DNA of 64,000 nt from CALGDE01 sp964655355 (lineage in GTDB: Bacteria > Cyanobacteriota > Cyanobacteriia > CACIAM-69d): NCBI GenBank assembly GCA_964655355.1, contig CAZZMD010000015.1, positions 1 through 64,000 on the forward strand, given 5' to 3'. A program made the translations under genes and the position numbers. Shown here in pieces: positions 26,357-35,161 of the stretch. Position 1 is the first letter of the stretch. Each line of letters begins with the position of its first letter. Under the pieces are notes generated by a model that saw only the letters and a list, made by a program, of their open reading frames with translations, was not told where the DNA came from and did no database searches.

Positions 26357-27520
26357 ATGGCAGCTTCCCCTCCCCACCCACCGGCCACCGTTAATCGCCG
26401 CTGCCGCTTTGCGATTATTAGCGATCCCCACGTCACCCTCCCCCATACGGTGTGGAATCATCCCGCCCGCCCCAACTTAGTGGAGGTCAGCATCCCGGTC
26501 CTGGAGCAAATTTTTGAGCATTTGGAAGCAGCACAAATCGATTTTTTGCTGATGCCCGGGGATCTCACCCAGCACGGGGAACGGGACAATCATCGCTGGC
26601 TCGTGGAGCGGCTGGGTCGACTCCCCTTCCCCACCTACGTCATCCCCGGCAACCATGACTTTCCGCCCTTCGGCGATCGCCCCCGCATCAACCAAGCAGA
26701 ATTTATCGAGCGATACCGCAAATTCGGCTATCAGGACACCGGCGAATTGCCCTACTACAACCGCGAAATTTTCCCGGGCATTCGACTTATCGGCCTCAAT
26801 TCCAATCAACTCTCCGCCGATCGCAAACGCATTGACGGCACCCTTGACGCAACCCAGCGGGCATGGCTGGAAGAGCAATTAGCGACTCACCAGGCTGATC
26901 CCAGCGATCCCCTATTGCTGGTGATGGTGCACCACAACATCGCGGAACATATCCCCCACCAGGCCACCCATCCCCTCGGCAAACGCTACATTCTGCCGGA
27001 AGCCCAGGCACTACAACAAAAATTCCGCGCGGCAGGGGTCAACGCCGTTTTTACGGGGCATCTTCACGTCCAGGATATCGTTGACCTCGACGGCTTCCAT
27101 GCCATCACCACCGGCTCGCTCATTTCCTATCCCCATCCCTATCGCATCTGCAATTGCTATGACGTGGGCGATCGCCCGGGGGATCGGCAACGATGGTTAG
27201 AAATCACATCCCACACCGTGCGATCGCTACCAGACTGGCCGGATTTAGAAACCATCTCCTGGGACTGGTCCCTGGAGCATAGCCGTGCCTTTATGACCCA
27301 GCTCCTAGCCAAAAGCCCCCTGGGGCTCTCCCTGAAAGACGCAAAATACTACAGCCGAGAAATCCGATCGCTCTGGGCCAATGTTTCCGCCGGCGATCGC
27401 ACCCTCTCCTTTCCGACCCTGCCCCAAGCAGCCAAAGACTATTGCGAAGAATTCGGCGTGCAACTGAACCAATCCCCTATCCGATTTTGCGCTAACCATA
27501 TTGCCCTGCGCTTAGACTGA
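26357..27520 (+). CDS. Calcineurin-like metallophosphoesterase
   Basis: A 387-residue protein. The metal ligands of the metallophosphoesterase fold are visible: ISDPHV (D and H), MPGDLTQHGERDN (D), VIPGNHDFP (N and H), VMVHHN (H) and FTGHLHVQD (two H). The core fills the first 260 residues and resembles CpdA/Icc-type phosphodiesterases. The remaining 130 residues are helical and not part of the core. The substrate cannot be told from sequence; a cyclic nucleotide or phospholipid-type substrate is possible. It is transcribed away from trmB. Confidence 0.9.
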   Translation: MAASPPHPPATVNRRCRFAIISDPHVTLPHTVWNHPARPNLVEVSIPVLEQIFEHLEAAQIDFLLMPGDLTQHGERDNHRWLVERLGRLPFPTYVIPGNHDFPPFGDRPRINQAEFIERYRKFGYQDTGELPYYNREIFPGIRLIGLNSNQLSADRKRIDGTLDATQRAWLEEQLATHQADPSDPLLLVMVHHNIAEHIPHQATHPLGKRYILPEAQALQQKFRAAGVNAVFTGHLHVQDIVDLDGFHAITTGSLISYPHPYRICNCYDVGDRPGDRQRWLEITSHTVRSLPDWPDLETISWDWSLEHSRAFMTQLLAKSPLGLSLKDAKYYSREIRSLWANVSAGDRTLSFPTLPQAAKDYCEEFGVQLNQSPIRFCANHIALRLD

Positions 27521-27546
27521 CACGTCAGTGTTGATAGATTCAGTTT

Positions 27547-28971
27547 CTATAGATAGGGCCGGGGATCCTTAGGTTTACCGTTGATCCGAACTTCGAAATG
27601 CAGGTGGGGACCGGTGGATAATCCCGTGGAGCCGATCGCGGCGATCGCCTGCCCCGCCGAGACCTGCTGCCCATTCGAAACATAAAGTTCGCTGGCATGG
27701 CCATAGAGGGTCGACATCCCATCCCCCCGGTCGATGATCACCGTATTGCCATAGCCGCCATACCATTTCGCCATAATCACCCGACCACCATGGGCCGCGC
27801 GGATAGTGCTGCCATAGCGAGCGCCAAAATCGAGCCCATTATGGAATCGCGATCGCTTGAGGATCGGATGTCGCCGCCAGCCAAAACCACTGGTGATCGG
27901 ACCGGATGCCGGAGCCACCAACTCCCCCCGCCCCAAATTGAGATAGCGAGAACTGACGCTGCTGGTGGGCCGCCAACGCCCGCCCGAGGAGTTGCTCCCA
28001 CCGCCTGCCCGCCGTCCCCCGGCCCGCTTTTGAGCCTCAGCGCGAGCCAACCGTTGTTGCTCCGCACTCAAACGATTTTGGGCCGCCGTTTTTTCCTGAA
28101 TCAACCGGGTCAAATTCTGGGAATCTTGCTTCAGTTGGGCTTCATTCGCCTCCAAGGTGGTCCGCTGGGCCTGCAGCTCGCTCACCTTCTGCCGCTGCTG
28201 GGCCGCCTTCGCTTGGAGGTCACCGGCAGTCAGATTCAACTCCCGCGCCAAAGCATCCAAATCCCGCTGCTGATCCCGCAGTTTTGTACTCTGCACCCCC
28301 AGCGCCGCTGCCGCCGCCTCTAAACTTTTGAGCTGGTCGCGATCGCGTTCATAGACCCGTTCAATTTGTTTGCGTCGATCCAAAAACTCATTCAGGGTTT
28401 CACTCTGCAACAGCACCGCAAATCCCCAGTGAGGCGGCTGACGTTGCAAAAACTGCAGCCGCCCCATAATCGCCAAGCGCTTGCGCTGATAATCCTGTTC
28501 CGCCAGGGCCAGGGCCACCTCCAACTCCCCCATCTGTCGCGTCGCATCAGCAATACGCTGCTCCGTCGCGCTCAGTTTCCGTTCCGTCTGATTGAGATCC
28601 CCCGTCAAATTCCGTAGGGTTTGACTCCCCTCCGCCTCCTGGGTCTTGAGGCGATCGCCCTCCTGCCGTAAATTTTGCCGCTGCTGGTCAACTTGCTTCC
28701 GTTGTTCCTGAAGCTGCTGACGCTGGCGCTGGATCTGTTGCTGCTGCCGTTGCAATTCCGGGATAGAACCAGCCTGGGCAATAATCCCATGGGGACGCAG
28801 CACTGGCAGGCTGGACGATTGGGGAACCGCGATCGCCCGTGCACTCGGCATTCCCGGCATACCCAGCCACAGCACCAGGCCAAAAATTGCCGCCAGGACA
28901 CCCCGAAGACACCGACCCCAAACGCGTCGCTCTTCGATTGAGTCCTCCCCAAGATGATCCTGCAACGCCAT
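27547..28971 (-). CDS. M23 peptidase with coiled coil (EnvC-like murein hydrolase)
   Basis: About 474 residues. A hydrophobic signal/anchor segment (GVLAAIFGLVLWLGMPGMPSA) is followed by a long glutamine-rich coiled coil (about residues 75-330), a serine and glycine linker and a C-terminal M23 domain. The zinc-site motifs are complete: HNGLDFG and HLHFEV, with GHASELYVSNGQQVSAG between them. Such proteins cut peptide cross-bridges in peptidoglycan or activate amidases during cell division. The complete zinc ligands suggest a real enzyme, not a regulator. The frame is open to 29037; I prefer the ATG at 28971, which leaves a short charged lead before the membrane helix. Confidence 0.9.
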   Translation of the reverse strand: MALQDHLGEDSIEERRVWGRCLRGVLAAIFGLVLWLGMPGMPSARAIAVPQSSSLPVLRPHGIIAQAGSIPELQRQQQQIQRQRQQLQEQRKQVDQQRQNLRQEGDRLKTQEAEGSQTLRNLTGDLNQTERKLSATEQRIADATRQMGELEVALALAEQDYQRKRLAIMGRLQFLQRQPPHWGFAVLLQSETLNEFLDRRKQIERVYERDRDQLKSLEAAAAALGVQSTKLRDQQRDLDALARELNLTAGDLQAKAAQQRQKVSELQAQRTTLEANEAQLKQDSQNLTRLIQEKTAAQNRLSAEQQRLARAEAQKRAGGRRAGGGSNSSGGRWRPTSSVSSRYLNLGRGELVAPASGPITSGFGWRRHPILKRSRFHNGLDFGARYGSTIRAAHGGRVIMAKWYGGYGNTVIIDRGDGMSTLYGHASELYVSNGQQVSAGQAIAAIGSTGLSTGPHLHFEVRINGKPKDPRPYL

Positions 28972-29210
28972 ACCAACAGCCCCGTTCACAGTCCTGTTCA
29001 CGGCCCCCAGCCAGACCAATGCACCTAATCCGCCCATCCTAGCCTGAGAATTTCAGGGTTGGTAAATCCTCCGGAAAAGCATGGCAATTGAGGGAAAACA
29101 ACATATATCCCCTATGTATCCCATCTATCCCCAATGCCATAGGGAATGATGCAATGACAAATCGTTCCAATTCCTTGAACCTCGTTATGGGGCAGTGTTA
29201 GGACAGAACC

Positions 29211-29576
29211 ATGGCAATCTTGCGTCGATGGTTAGTAATCGCCGTTGGGGAGTTGGGTCTTAGTTTGGTCCTGCTGGCGATCGCCCCCATCTTTCTCAAT
29301 TCCAATGCGCCATGGTTAGGGTTCGCCATTTGGATTGCAGTGCCGGTCCTAATCATCAGTTCTGCACTGTACGGGGTAGGGCAGCTTCTGAGTGCCCGAC
29401 GGGCCCATGCGCTATTCTGCCAAGCCTGTCCCGCCTGGGCTGACACCGTGAGCCCCCTAGACTTCCTCGGGATTCCCGTCGCGACCGTGCAGCGATCGCT
29501 CCCCCAGCTCCAAGCCTGGGAAGATACCGACCAAACCCGCTTGATGCATCTCTCCCCCCTCGACTTACTCCGCTGA
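29211..29576 (+). CDS. Small membrane protein of unknown function
   Basis: A 121-residue protein. Two membrane helices lie at about residues 8-28 (LVIAVGELGLSLVLLAIAPIF) and 34-58. A soluble tail carries two cysteines (LFCQACPAW) and ends SPLDLLR. No known family is recognised. It lies just ahead of the SPFH-domain gene on the same strand, 31 bases before its start, so the two are probably co-transcribed. Confidence 0.68.
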   Translation: MAILRRWLVIAVGELGLSLVLLAIAPIFLNSNAPWLGFAIWIAVPVLIISSALYGVGQLLSARRAHALFCQACPAWADTVSPLDFLGIPVATVQRSLPQLQAWEDTDQTRLMHLSPLDLLR

Positions 29577-29607
29577 CCGCATCCTCCCCTCGCCCCCATC
29601 GTTGACC

Positions 29608-30582
29608 ATGCCCCGCTTCGATATCTCCAAGGCGATCGCCAAAACAATCATCCCCAAAACAATCCTTGCCCTCAGCGGTCTCGCCCTGGGCACCACCGGC
29701 TGCGGCATCGTCCCCGGCACCAGCACCACCACAATCGAACCCGGCTATGCCGGCCTCAAAATTCAACTCTATGGCGGCGAAAAAGGCATCGACAACGCCG
29801 AACTCGTCACCGGGCGCGTCTGGCATAACGGCTACACCGAAGAAGTCGTCGTCTTCCCCACCTTCGTCAACACCTACCCCTTCACCCAAACCGATACCGA
29901 AGGCTCCCCCAACGACGAATCCATCATCTTCTCCGTCGGTGGCAGCCCCGTCTCCGCCGATGTGGGTCTCTCCTTCGGCTTCTCCACGGAATTAATTGAA
30001 GGCGGTCCCCGCACCAAACTGCACACCTACTACGAAACCTACCGCAAAGATCCCGACCAATTCCGCGCCAACGAGCTGCGCAACGGGCTCCGCAACTGTT
30101 TCTCCGAAGTGGCGGAAACGAAAAAGCTGACCCCGTCCATGCTGCCCACCAGCCAGCAGCGATTAGTGACAGGCGTCCGAAGCTGTATGCAAAAACGATT
30201 CCCCATCGTCACCATCCAAGATGTCGCCCTCCTTAGCCCCCTGCGGCTACCCCCCGACATTCAAGAAAGCATCAACGAACAATTCGCGGCCCAGCAAGCG
30301 GCCCAAACCGCCGAAGCCAACCGTCGCAAAGTAGAGGCGGAAGCAGCTGCCAACGTCGCCCGAGCCAAAGGGGAAGCCCAAGTCACCATCGAACGGGCCC
30401 GGGCCGAAGCCGAAGCCAACCGCCTGCGCTCAGGCTCCATCACCCCCCAGGTCTTGGAATTCGAGCGACTCCGGGTCGAACAAGCCCGCATCCAAAAATG
30501 GAATGGGCAGCAGGCCCCCAATATCCAAACCCCCAACGTCCAATTAGGAACCGCCGCCACCGGAAATCCGCCCGCGGAATAG
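29608..30582 (+). CDS. SPFH/prohibitin-type lipoprotein
   Basis: About 324 residues. The N-terminus is a signal peptide with a lipobox-like ALGTTGCG, which suggests lipid attachment of the cysteine. The SPFH domain follows (IEPGYAGLKIQLYGG, then LVTGRVWHNGYTEEVVVFPTFVNTYPFT). A helical, alanine- and glutamate-rich coiled coil follows (AQQAAQTAEANRRKVEAEA), as in prohibitins and HflC/K. Members build large membrane rings and affect protease or membrane-domain function. The in-frame TTG six bases upstream is less likely than the ATG at 29608. Confidence 0.9.
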   Translation: MPRFDISKAIAKTIIPKTILALSGLALGTTGCGIVPGTSTTTIEPGYAGLKIQLYGGEKGIDNAELVTGRVWHNGYTEEVVVFPTFVNTYPFTQTDTEGSPNDESIIFSVGGSPVSADVGLSFGFSTELIEGGPRTKLHTYYETYRKDPDQFRANELRNGLRNCFSEVAETKKLTPSMLPTSQQRLVTGVRSCMQKRFPIVTIQDVALLSPLRLPPDIQESINEQFAAQQAAQTAEANRRKVEAEAAANVARAKGEAQVTIERARAEAEANRLRSGSITPQVLEFERLRVEQARIQKWNGQQAPNIQTPNVQLGTAATGNPPAE

Positions 30583-30708
30583 TCGTCAGCATCACCTCAG
30601 CATCACCACCGTTCCATCACCGCGCGAGTGGCCCAGGTCCATTGCGATCGCCCCCTCTGCGCGCCCCACCACCATCCCATAGCACCACTCGGAAACCCAA
30701 ATAGATCG

Positions 30709-32583
30709 GTGAAGCTTCTAACCTCCCTGCTGCCCCTACCCGCCACCCTCAGCATTCGGCAACGGATTGTCGCCGGATACCTCGCCATGTTGGGGGTCAT
30801 CTCCTTCGGTGCCGCGATCGGCTGGACCGTCGGCAACCACTACCAAATCAAAGCCCTCGAAGAGCAAATCGCAGTCAGCAACGAGCGGCAATTCTTAGAG
30901 GATCTACACCTCGCGATCCTGCTAGTTCGGCCCGCCACCAAACTCCTCCCCGTTCTGGAGTCCCCCAAACGATTCCGCCAGGAAAGCCAAATCCTCTTGT
31001 CCCAGCTACTCTCCGTCCGATCCCTCATCGAACGGCACAAGGAGGAGTCCCCAGTCCCCCACGAAAACGCCGGTCAGACAGACGTAGCATTCCGAAGAAA
31101 ACAAACGATTCACCAGTTTCTATCCGACTACAAATCAAGCGTCATAACGGTAGAAGAGCGGCTCTTCGAAACCCTGAATCGCGCCAAAGAGCAGCTCTCA
31201 AAACCTAACGGTGCTGCCCAAGCTCGGGAAGAAATCATCAACCTCACCCAGAGCCAAGAATTCATTGACTACATCAACTTCTCAGACCAACTCTTCGAGT
31301 GGCAACTCCGATTACGGGAACAGGAAAGCGCTGCCGTTGAGACCCACGGGCAATCCAAATCCCTACGGATCAACATCGTCGTCCTCAGCATTCTTATTTC
31401 CCTTGTCATCGCCCTCTTACTATCCATGTGGCTAAGTCGAATCATCACCGATCCCATCCGTGAAGTGGTCCGCGTCTCGCAAAGAATTACAGATCAAAAC
31501 GACTTTGACATTAGAATTCCCATCCACCAAAAGGACGAGATTGGCAAGCTCAGCTATACCCTAAATACGCTTCTAGAAAAAGTCCAAGGTCTTCTGGGAG
31601 AAGTGAATGACAAGAATCATCGGTTAGAAACAACCCTGAGCGCTCTGCACGATCAGAAGTTTCTATTCATCAATGACAAGATGTCTAGCCTGAGCCAACT
31701 CGTGGCGGGCATTGCCCATGAGGTCAATAATCCCATGACCTTTATTCAGACCAATATTCCCCATCTCCAAAGCTATTTTGAGGACTTGCTCACGGTTATT
31801 GAAACCTATGAAGCGTCCCATCCCGAGGGGAATCCCGAGGTCGAAGCAATCACTGAGCACGTTGACTTGATGTTTTTGCGAGAGGATATGCCGCGGATCT
31901 TCCGATCGCTCATCACCGGCACCAATCGCATCAGTCAAATTGTGCTGTCCCTCCGCAGCTTTGCCCGCATGGACGAAGCGGAATGTAAAACCGTTGATAT
32001 CCATACGGGGCTCGACAGCACGTTAGTAATGCTTCAGCACCGTCTGGTTAACGAATGGCATGCCGATGGGGTCAAGGTTGAAAAGCGTTATGGCACCCTA
32101 CCCTACGTGGAATGCTATGCCGGTCAGATGAACCAAGTCTTTTTAAACATTTTGGTGAATGCCCTCGATGCCCTTGATCAGCAGTTCAAAAAAACATCTC
32201 AATCCGAACGACCGGCCGGGGAGCAGCCCCTGGGATCTGACCCAAGCGACATCGAGTACCACGGAACAATCTTCCTTGAAACGCGCTTTTTGTCGGACGA
32301 AGAACAGGTAGAAATTGCGATCGGGAACGATGGACCCAGCATCCCCCCAGCGCTACAGGAACGGATTTTTGATCCCTTTTTCACCACAAAAGCAGTGGGT
32401 CAAGGCACTGGAATGGGGATGTCCATTTCCCACCAAATCGTGACGGAAAATCATAAGGGCTCCTTGAGCTGCATCTCCCCGGCGGCGGATTGGGGGGTGA
32501 AGTTTGTGATTCGTATTCCCATCCGCCAAAGACTTGGCCGGGGATCCCTAACGGTAATCTCCCGTGAGGAATCCCCGGTCTAG
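30709..32583 (+). CDS. Membrane-bound sensor histidine kinase, paralog of the 3.9 kb kinase
   Basis: About 624 residues from a GTG start; the frame is open back to 30628. A first membrane helix (YLAMLGVISFGAAIGWTVG) is followed by a helical sensor region of about 200 residues. A second membrane helix (NIVVLSILISLVIALLLSMWL) and a HAMP linker follow. The phospho-acceptor is in AGIAHEVNNP at about residue 337. The ATPase domain has MNQVFLNILVNALDAL, NDGPSIP and GTGMGMSI. Long stretches match the kinase at 3.9-5.8 kb nearly motif for motif (RISQIVLSLRSFARMDEAE versus RIKQIVLSLRTFSRLDEAD). No response regulator is adjacent. Confidence 0.9.
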   Translation: MKLLTSLLPLPATLSIRQRIVAGYLAMLGVISFGAAIGWTVGNHYQIKALEEQIAVSNERQFLEDLHLAILLVRPATKLLPVLESPKRFRQESQILLSQLLSVRSLIERHKEESPVPHENAGQTDVAFRRKQTIHQFLSDYKSSVITVEERLFETLNRAKEQLSKPNGAAQAREEIINLTQSQEFIDYINFSDQLFEWQLRLREQESAAVETHGQSKSLRINIVVLSILISLVIALLLSMWLSRIITDPIREVVRVSQRITDQNDFDIRIPIHQKDEIGKLSYTLNTLLEKVQGLLGEVNDKNHRLETTLSALHDQKFLFINDKMSSLSQLVAGIAHEVNNPMTFIQTNIPHLQSYFEDLLTVIETYEASHPEGNPEVEAITEHVDLMFLREDMPRIFRSLITGTNRISQIVLSLRSFARMDEAECKTVDIHTGLDSTLVMLQHRLVNEWHADGVKVEKRYGTLPYVECYAGQMNQVFLNILVNALDALDQQFKKTSQSERPAGEQPLGSDPSDIEYHGTIFLETRFLSDEEQVEIAIGNDGPSIPPALQERIFDPFFTTKAVGQGTGMGMSISHQIVTENHKGSLSCISPAADWGVKFVIRIPIRQRLGRGSLTVISREESPV

Positions 32584-32620
32584 TGCTCGACCTTAAGCGG
32601 TACAGTGAACCGAATTCGTC

Positions 32621-32905
32621 TTACTCAGCAATGCGACTGAGGAAGCGATCGCCCGGGATTCCCTCCTCAAGCACCTCTGGCGCATCGGGATTGTAGGGTG
32701 CTCTAACCCGATCAATGGATTCAATCACAGCGGAATCCGGCAAGACCGCCACGTCGGGATCATAGGCCGTGGCCTGCGATAGGGAACTGGAAAATCCCCG
32801 AAACACCATAATTAAATTCGCCTCGCCTTCAATGAGGGCATTCACCAAAAGCACCTCGTCCCGGTGGCGATCGCTATAGGCTTCCAGTCGTTTTTCAAGG
32901 CTCAT
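32621..32905 (-). CDS. Conserved cyanobacterial protein (DUF7734-like)
   Basis: A 94-residue acidic protein beginning MSLEKRLEAYSDRHRDEVLLV. The GEANLIMVFRGFSSSL and AYDPDVAVLP segments match a short protein family that I recall as widespread in cyanobacteria, with unknown function. A GGAAG ribosome site precedes the ATG at 32905; an in-frame GTG lies two codons upstream. It is followed on the same strand by the DUF3177 gene's end, so that gene is upstream and the two may be co-transcribed. Confidence 0.78.
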   Translation of the reverse strand: MSLEKRLEAYSDRHRDEVLLVNALIEGEANLIMVFRGFSSSLSQATAYDPDVAVLPDSAVIESIDRVRAPYNPDAPEVLEEGIPGDRFLSRIAE

Positions 32906-32956
32906 GGGCACGCTGACTTCCAGAACATCACACTAGGTCGATACCAACAGAACCCA

Positions 32957-33550
32957 CTAGCGCAGCGCGATACGACCATTCCGGGGCAGCTTGGTCATCG
33001 CAAAATAAATGAAATAAATGACATAGATGGATAACCCCACAATGCCAAAGAAGCCCAAAAAGCTAGGGTTCACATTCCCGTGAAAATACTCCCGATATAG
33101 CCAAGTGGGCTCCAACCAAGCACGACACCACGCCACCTCAGCCAGCGCCTCCGAGCCTTGGAACGCACAGGACACCGTCCCAATTTGCGCAATCAAACCG
33201 ACCCCGGAATAGATCGTCACAATCCAGCGCCAAGTCTTAAACACAAACCCCAACTGCCGCTGGGCCTGCTCATCAATTTCCTCGTTGAGGTCAACCCAAT
33301 ACCACAGAGACAGGGGAATCAGGAGACGAGCCGCCAACGCCGACAAGAAACCCACCGGAATAGACGCAATCATCAGATAGACCGTGATTGCCAAAAGACT
33401 CGCAACGCGCCAATAAATCACCAACAACGCTTTCAGAGCCTCCGCTTGGGCAGCCCAGGCCCAGCCCAGGAGCCCCAAGGGCACCAGCACCGTAAACAAC
33501 ACGGCCAGCCGATAATCCAGCCAGATGAGCGGTACAAACCAATTATCCAT
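32957..33550 (-). CDS. DUF3177 family membrane protein
   Basis: A 197-residue protein with about five membrane helices: near residues 12-32, 43-70, 75-90, 108-130 and 165-187. The N-terminal WFVPLIWLDYRLAVLFTVLVP and the ARLLIPLSLWYWVDLNEEID segment fit the DUF3177 family, found in cyanobacteria and of unknown function. No catalytic motif is visible. It precedes the DUF7734-like gene by 51 bases. Confidence 0.83.
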   Translation of the reverse strand: MDNWFVPLIWLDYRLAVLFTVLVPLGLLGWAWAAQAEALKALLVIYWRVASLLAITVYLMIASIPVGFLSALAARLLIPLSLWYWVDLNEEIDEQAQRQLGFVFKTWRWIVTIYSGVGLIAQIGTVSCAFQGSEALAEVAWCRAWLEPTWLYREYFHGNVNPSFLGFFGIVGLSIYVIYFIYFAMTKLPRNGRIALR

Positions 33551-33912
33551 GGGAGTGCCGACAGCGTGATCCCACTGTCCCTTAATTGCAGCCCCATGCT
33601 ATCAGGTTTATCGAATCACCGAAGGGGAGCCCCGTTGCAGGACCACAGGCAGAGAATCTGCCGCCCCTCTCCGCCCCCCTCGTGAAGCGAATAAGCAGGG
33701 CAGCGGACAAAAGTATCCAAAAAGGTATTGAAAAGACCAATGATTAGCCAATAAAATCGCTCCCCCAGGGGAACGGGATCTCCCAGGGGGGCGATCGCCG
33801 TTTCCAGACCTCAGGAAGCGATTAAACTATTGAGTCGATTGATTGAGTTAATGACACCCAGCCAAACTCAGCACACTGAGTGCATCGCTAGTTAGGCTCT
33901 AACGACTAACGA
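33551..33912. other. Intergenic region downstream of CP12
   Basis: I see no gene. It holds a HIP1 site in a G/C-rich stretch (33781-33800) and short repeats near the CP12 stop. It must also contain the promoter of the DUF3177 gene. Confidence 0.5.
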
Positions 33913-34140
33913 TTAGTCGTCATAGATGCGGCACTCTGCAGCTTCAGGATTGTCATCGCAGTACTTTTCCAAGGAATTCTTCTTGGACGTCGCTTCCTTC
34001 TGGTGGGAAGCCTCTGCTTGAAGCTCCTCTACGGCATCCCAAGCGGCAGCGCATTCCTGTGGATTGTCAGTGCTGCAAACTTCGCGGGCGTTTGCAACCT
34101 CTTCCACGATCTTATCTTGAATGTTAGTGGATTCAGACAC
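33913..34140 (-). CDS. cp12: Calvin cycle regulator CP12
   Basis: A 75-residue, disordered redox switch. In the dark, oxidised CP12 ties glyceraldehyde-3-phosphate dehydrogenase and phosphoribulokinase into an inactive complex. Both cysteine pairs are present: CSTDNPQEC in the first half and CDDNPEAAEC near the end, the second followed by RIYDD, which inserts into the GAPDH active site. The core AWDAVEELQAEASHQK is conserved. The start is a GTG with a GGAGG site about 10 bases upstream. It is a stand-alone gene on its strand. Confidence 0.95.
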   Translation of the reverse strand: MSESTNIQDKIVEEVANAREVCSTDNPQECAAAWDAVEELQAEASHQKEATSKKNSLEKYCDDNPEAAECRIYDD

Positions 34141-34428
34141 TTAACAGTAGCCTCCAAATTTAGCAGCTCTTGAACAGGGCCAATGATATCGCTATAGGCT
34201 CAGTCAGTTACTGTGTCACATGGGACAGCAACCGGATTCCTGAGCGACTTGCGTTAATATGCAGGGTTGCCCTGGAACCTTGCTCTGGACTCACCTTAAC
34301 GCGATCGCCTCGGGAATGGGTGTAGCATCCACTGCAAACTTCACGATTCGTGGCAATTGGAAGCCCCGTGGTACGGATATCCCACAGGGCTCGGCCGGGA
34401 TTCATTAGGGAATTATTAGGGTGTCGGC
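34141..34428. other. Intergenic region, CP12 promoter side
   Basis: No supported gene. The cp12 promoter and leader must be here, as cp12 and the JAMM peptidase gene are divergent. A 65-codon minus-strand frame at 34208-34405 lacks a ribosome site. Confidence 0.5.
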
Positions 34429-35004
34429 ATGGTTTTACAGCTCAGTGCTGAGCATCAGTCACAGATCAGACGCCATGGGGAAACGGCCTACCCTCGCGAG
34501 TGTTGCGGGGTATTGCTGGGGACCCTGCAACAGGCGTCGCCAGAGGACGCGATCGCCGGGACCAGTGGAACAGTAACCGCAACAGCGATCGCAACGGTGA
34601 TGGAAGTGCACGCGGTGGAAAATGTGTGGATTGCCGCAAGCAACGATCAATTTGATGTGGTAGATGGGGCCCAGGAAACCGCAGAACGGCGTTTTACGAT
34701 CGCCCCCCAAGATTTATTGAGACTTCAGAAGGCCGGTCGCGATCGCGGTTTTGATATCATCGGGATCTACCACTCTCACCCAAACTATCCTGCGATTCCG
34801 TCCGACTTTGATCGCACCTACGCTTGGGCGCAATACTCATACCCCATCGTGGCAGTTCACCGTGGAAAAGCCGTAGATTTGCGCAGTTGGCGACTGGATG
34901 ATTCCGGGCAGTTTCAGCCGGAAGCCATCCATCCTTCGCCCCCTGAACACCTCCAGGGCACTCCCTCAATTTCCAACGGTTCTCCAACTGACTCGACTGA
35001 GTAA
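34429..35004 (+). CDS. JAMM/M67 metallopeptidase
   Basis: A 191-residue zinc peptidase of the Mov34/JAMM class. The motif is complete: glutamate in YPRECCGVLLG, then HSHPNYPAIPSDFD with two histidines, serine and aspartate as ligands. In bacteria such enzymes release cysteine or a tag from small sulfur-carrier proteins. The next gene codes a MoeB-type activating enzyme with rhodanese domain, 157 bases downstream on the same strand. That supports a role in sulfur transfer, though no sulfur-carrier gene is seen in the window. Confidence 0.9.
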   Translation: MVLQLSAEHQSQIRRHGETAYPRECCGVLLGTLQQASPEDAIAGTSGTVTATAIATVMEVHAVENVWIAASNDQFDVVDGAQETAERRFTIAPQDLLRLQKAGRDRGFDIIGIYHSHPNYPAIPSDFDRTYAWAQYSYPIVAVHRGKAVDLRSWRLDDSGQFQPEAIHPSPPEHLQGTPSISNGSPTDSTE

Positions 35005-35161
35005 TGGGCTCAAGTCTAGGGCGTCCCAAATCCGTATCCATTGCGACGCGATCGCCACCGCGTTTCCTAAAGTGAGTGGAATTATTTAGGAAACCGGTGG
35101 GATTACCCCAGCGGATTTGGCAAAGACCCGAGACAGGCGATCGCACGCCCCACGGTCAACT

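Noticed and set aside
34208..34405. 65-codon minus-strand frame with two cysteines (EVCSGCYTH)
   Set aside because: It has no ribosome site, no family that I recognise, and lies in the promoter region between two divergent genes.
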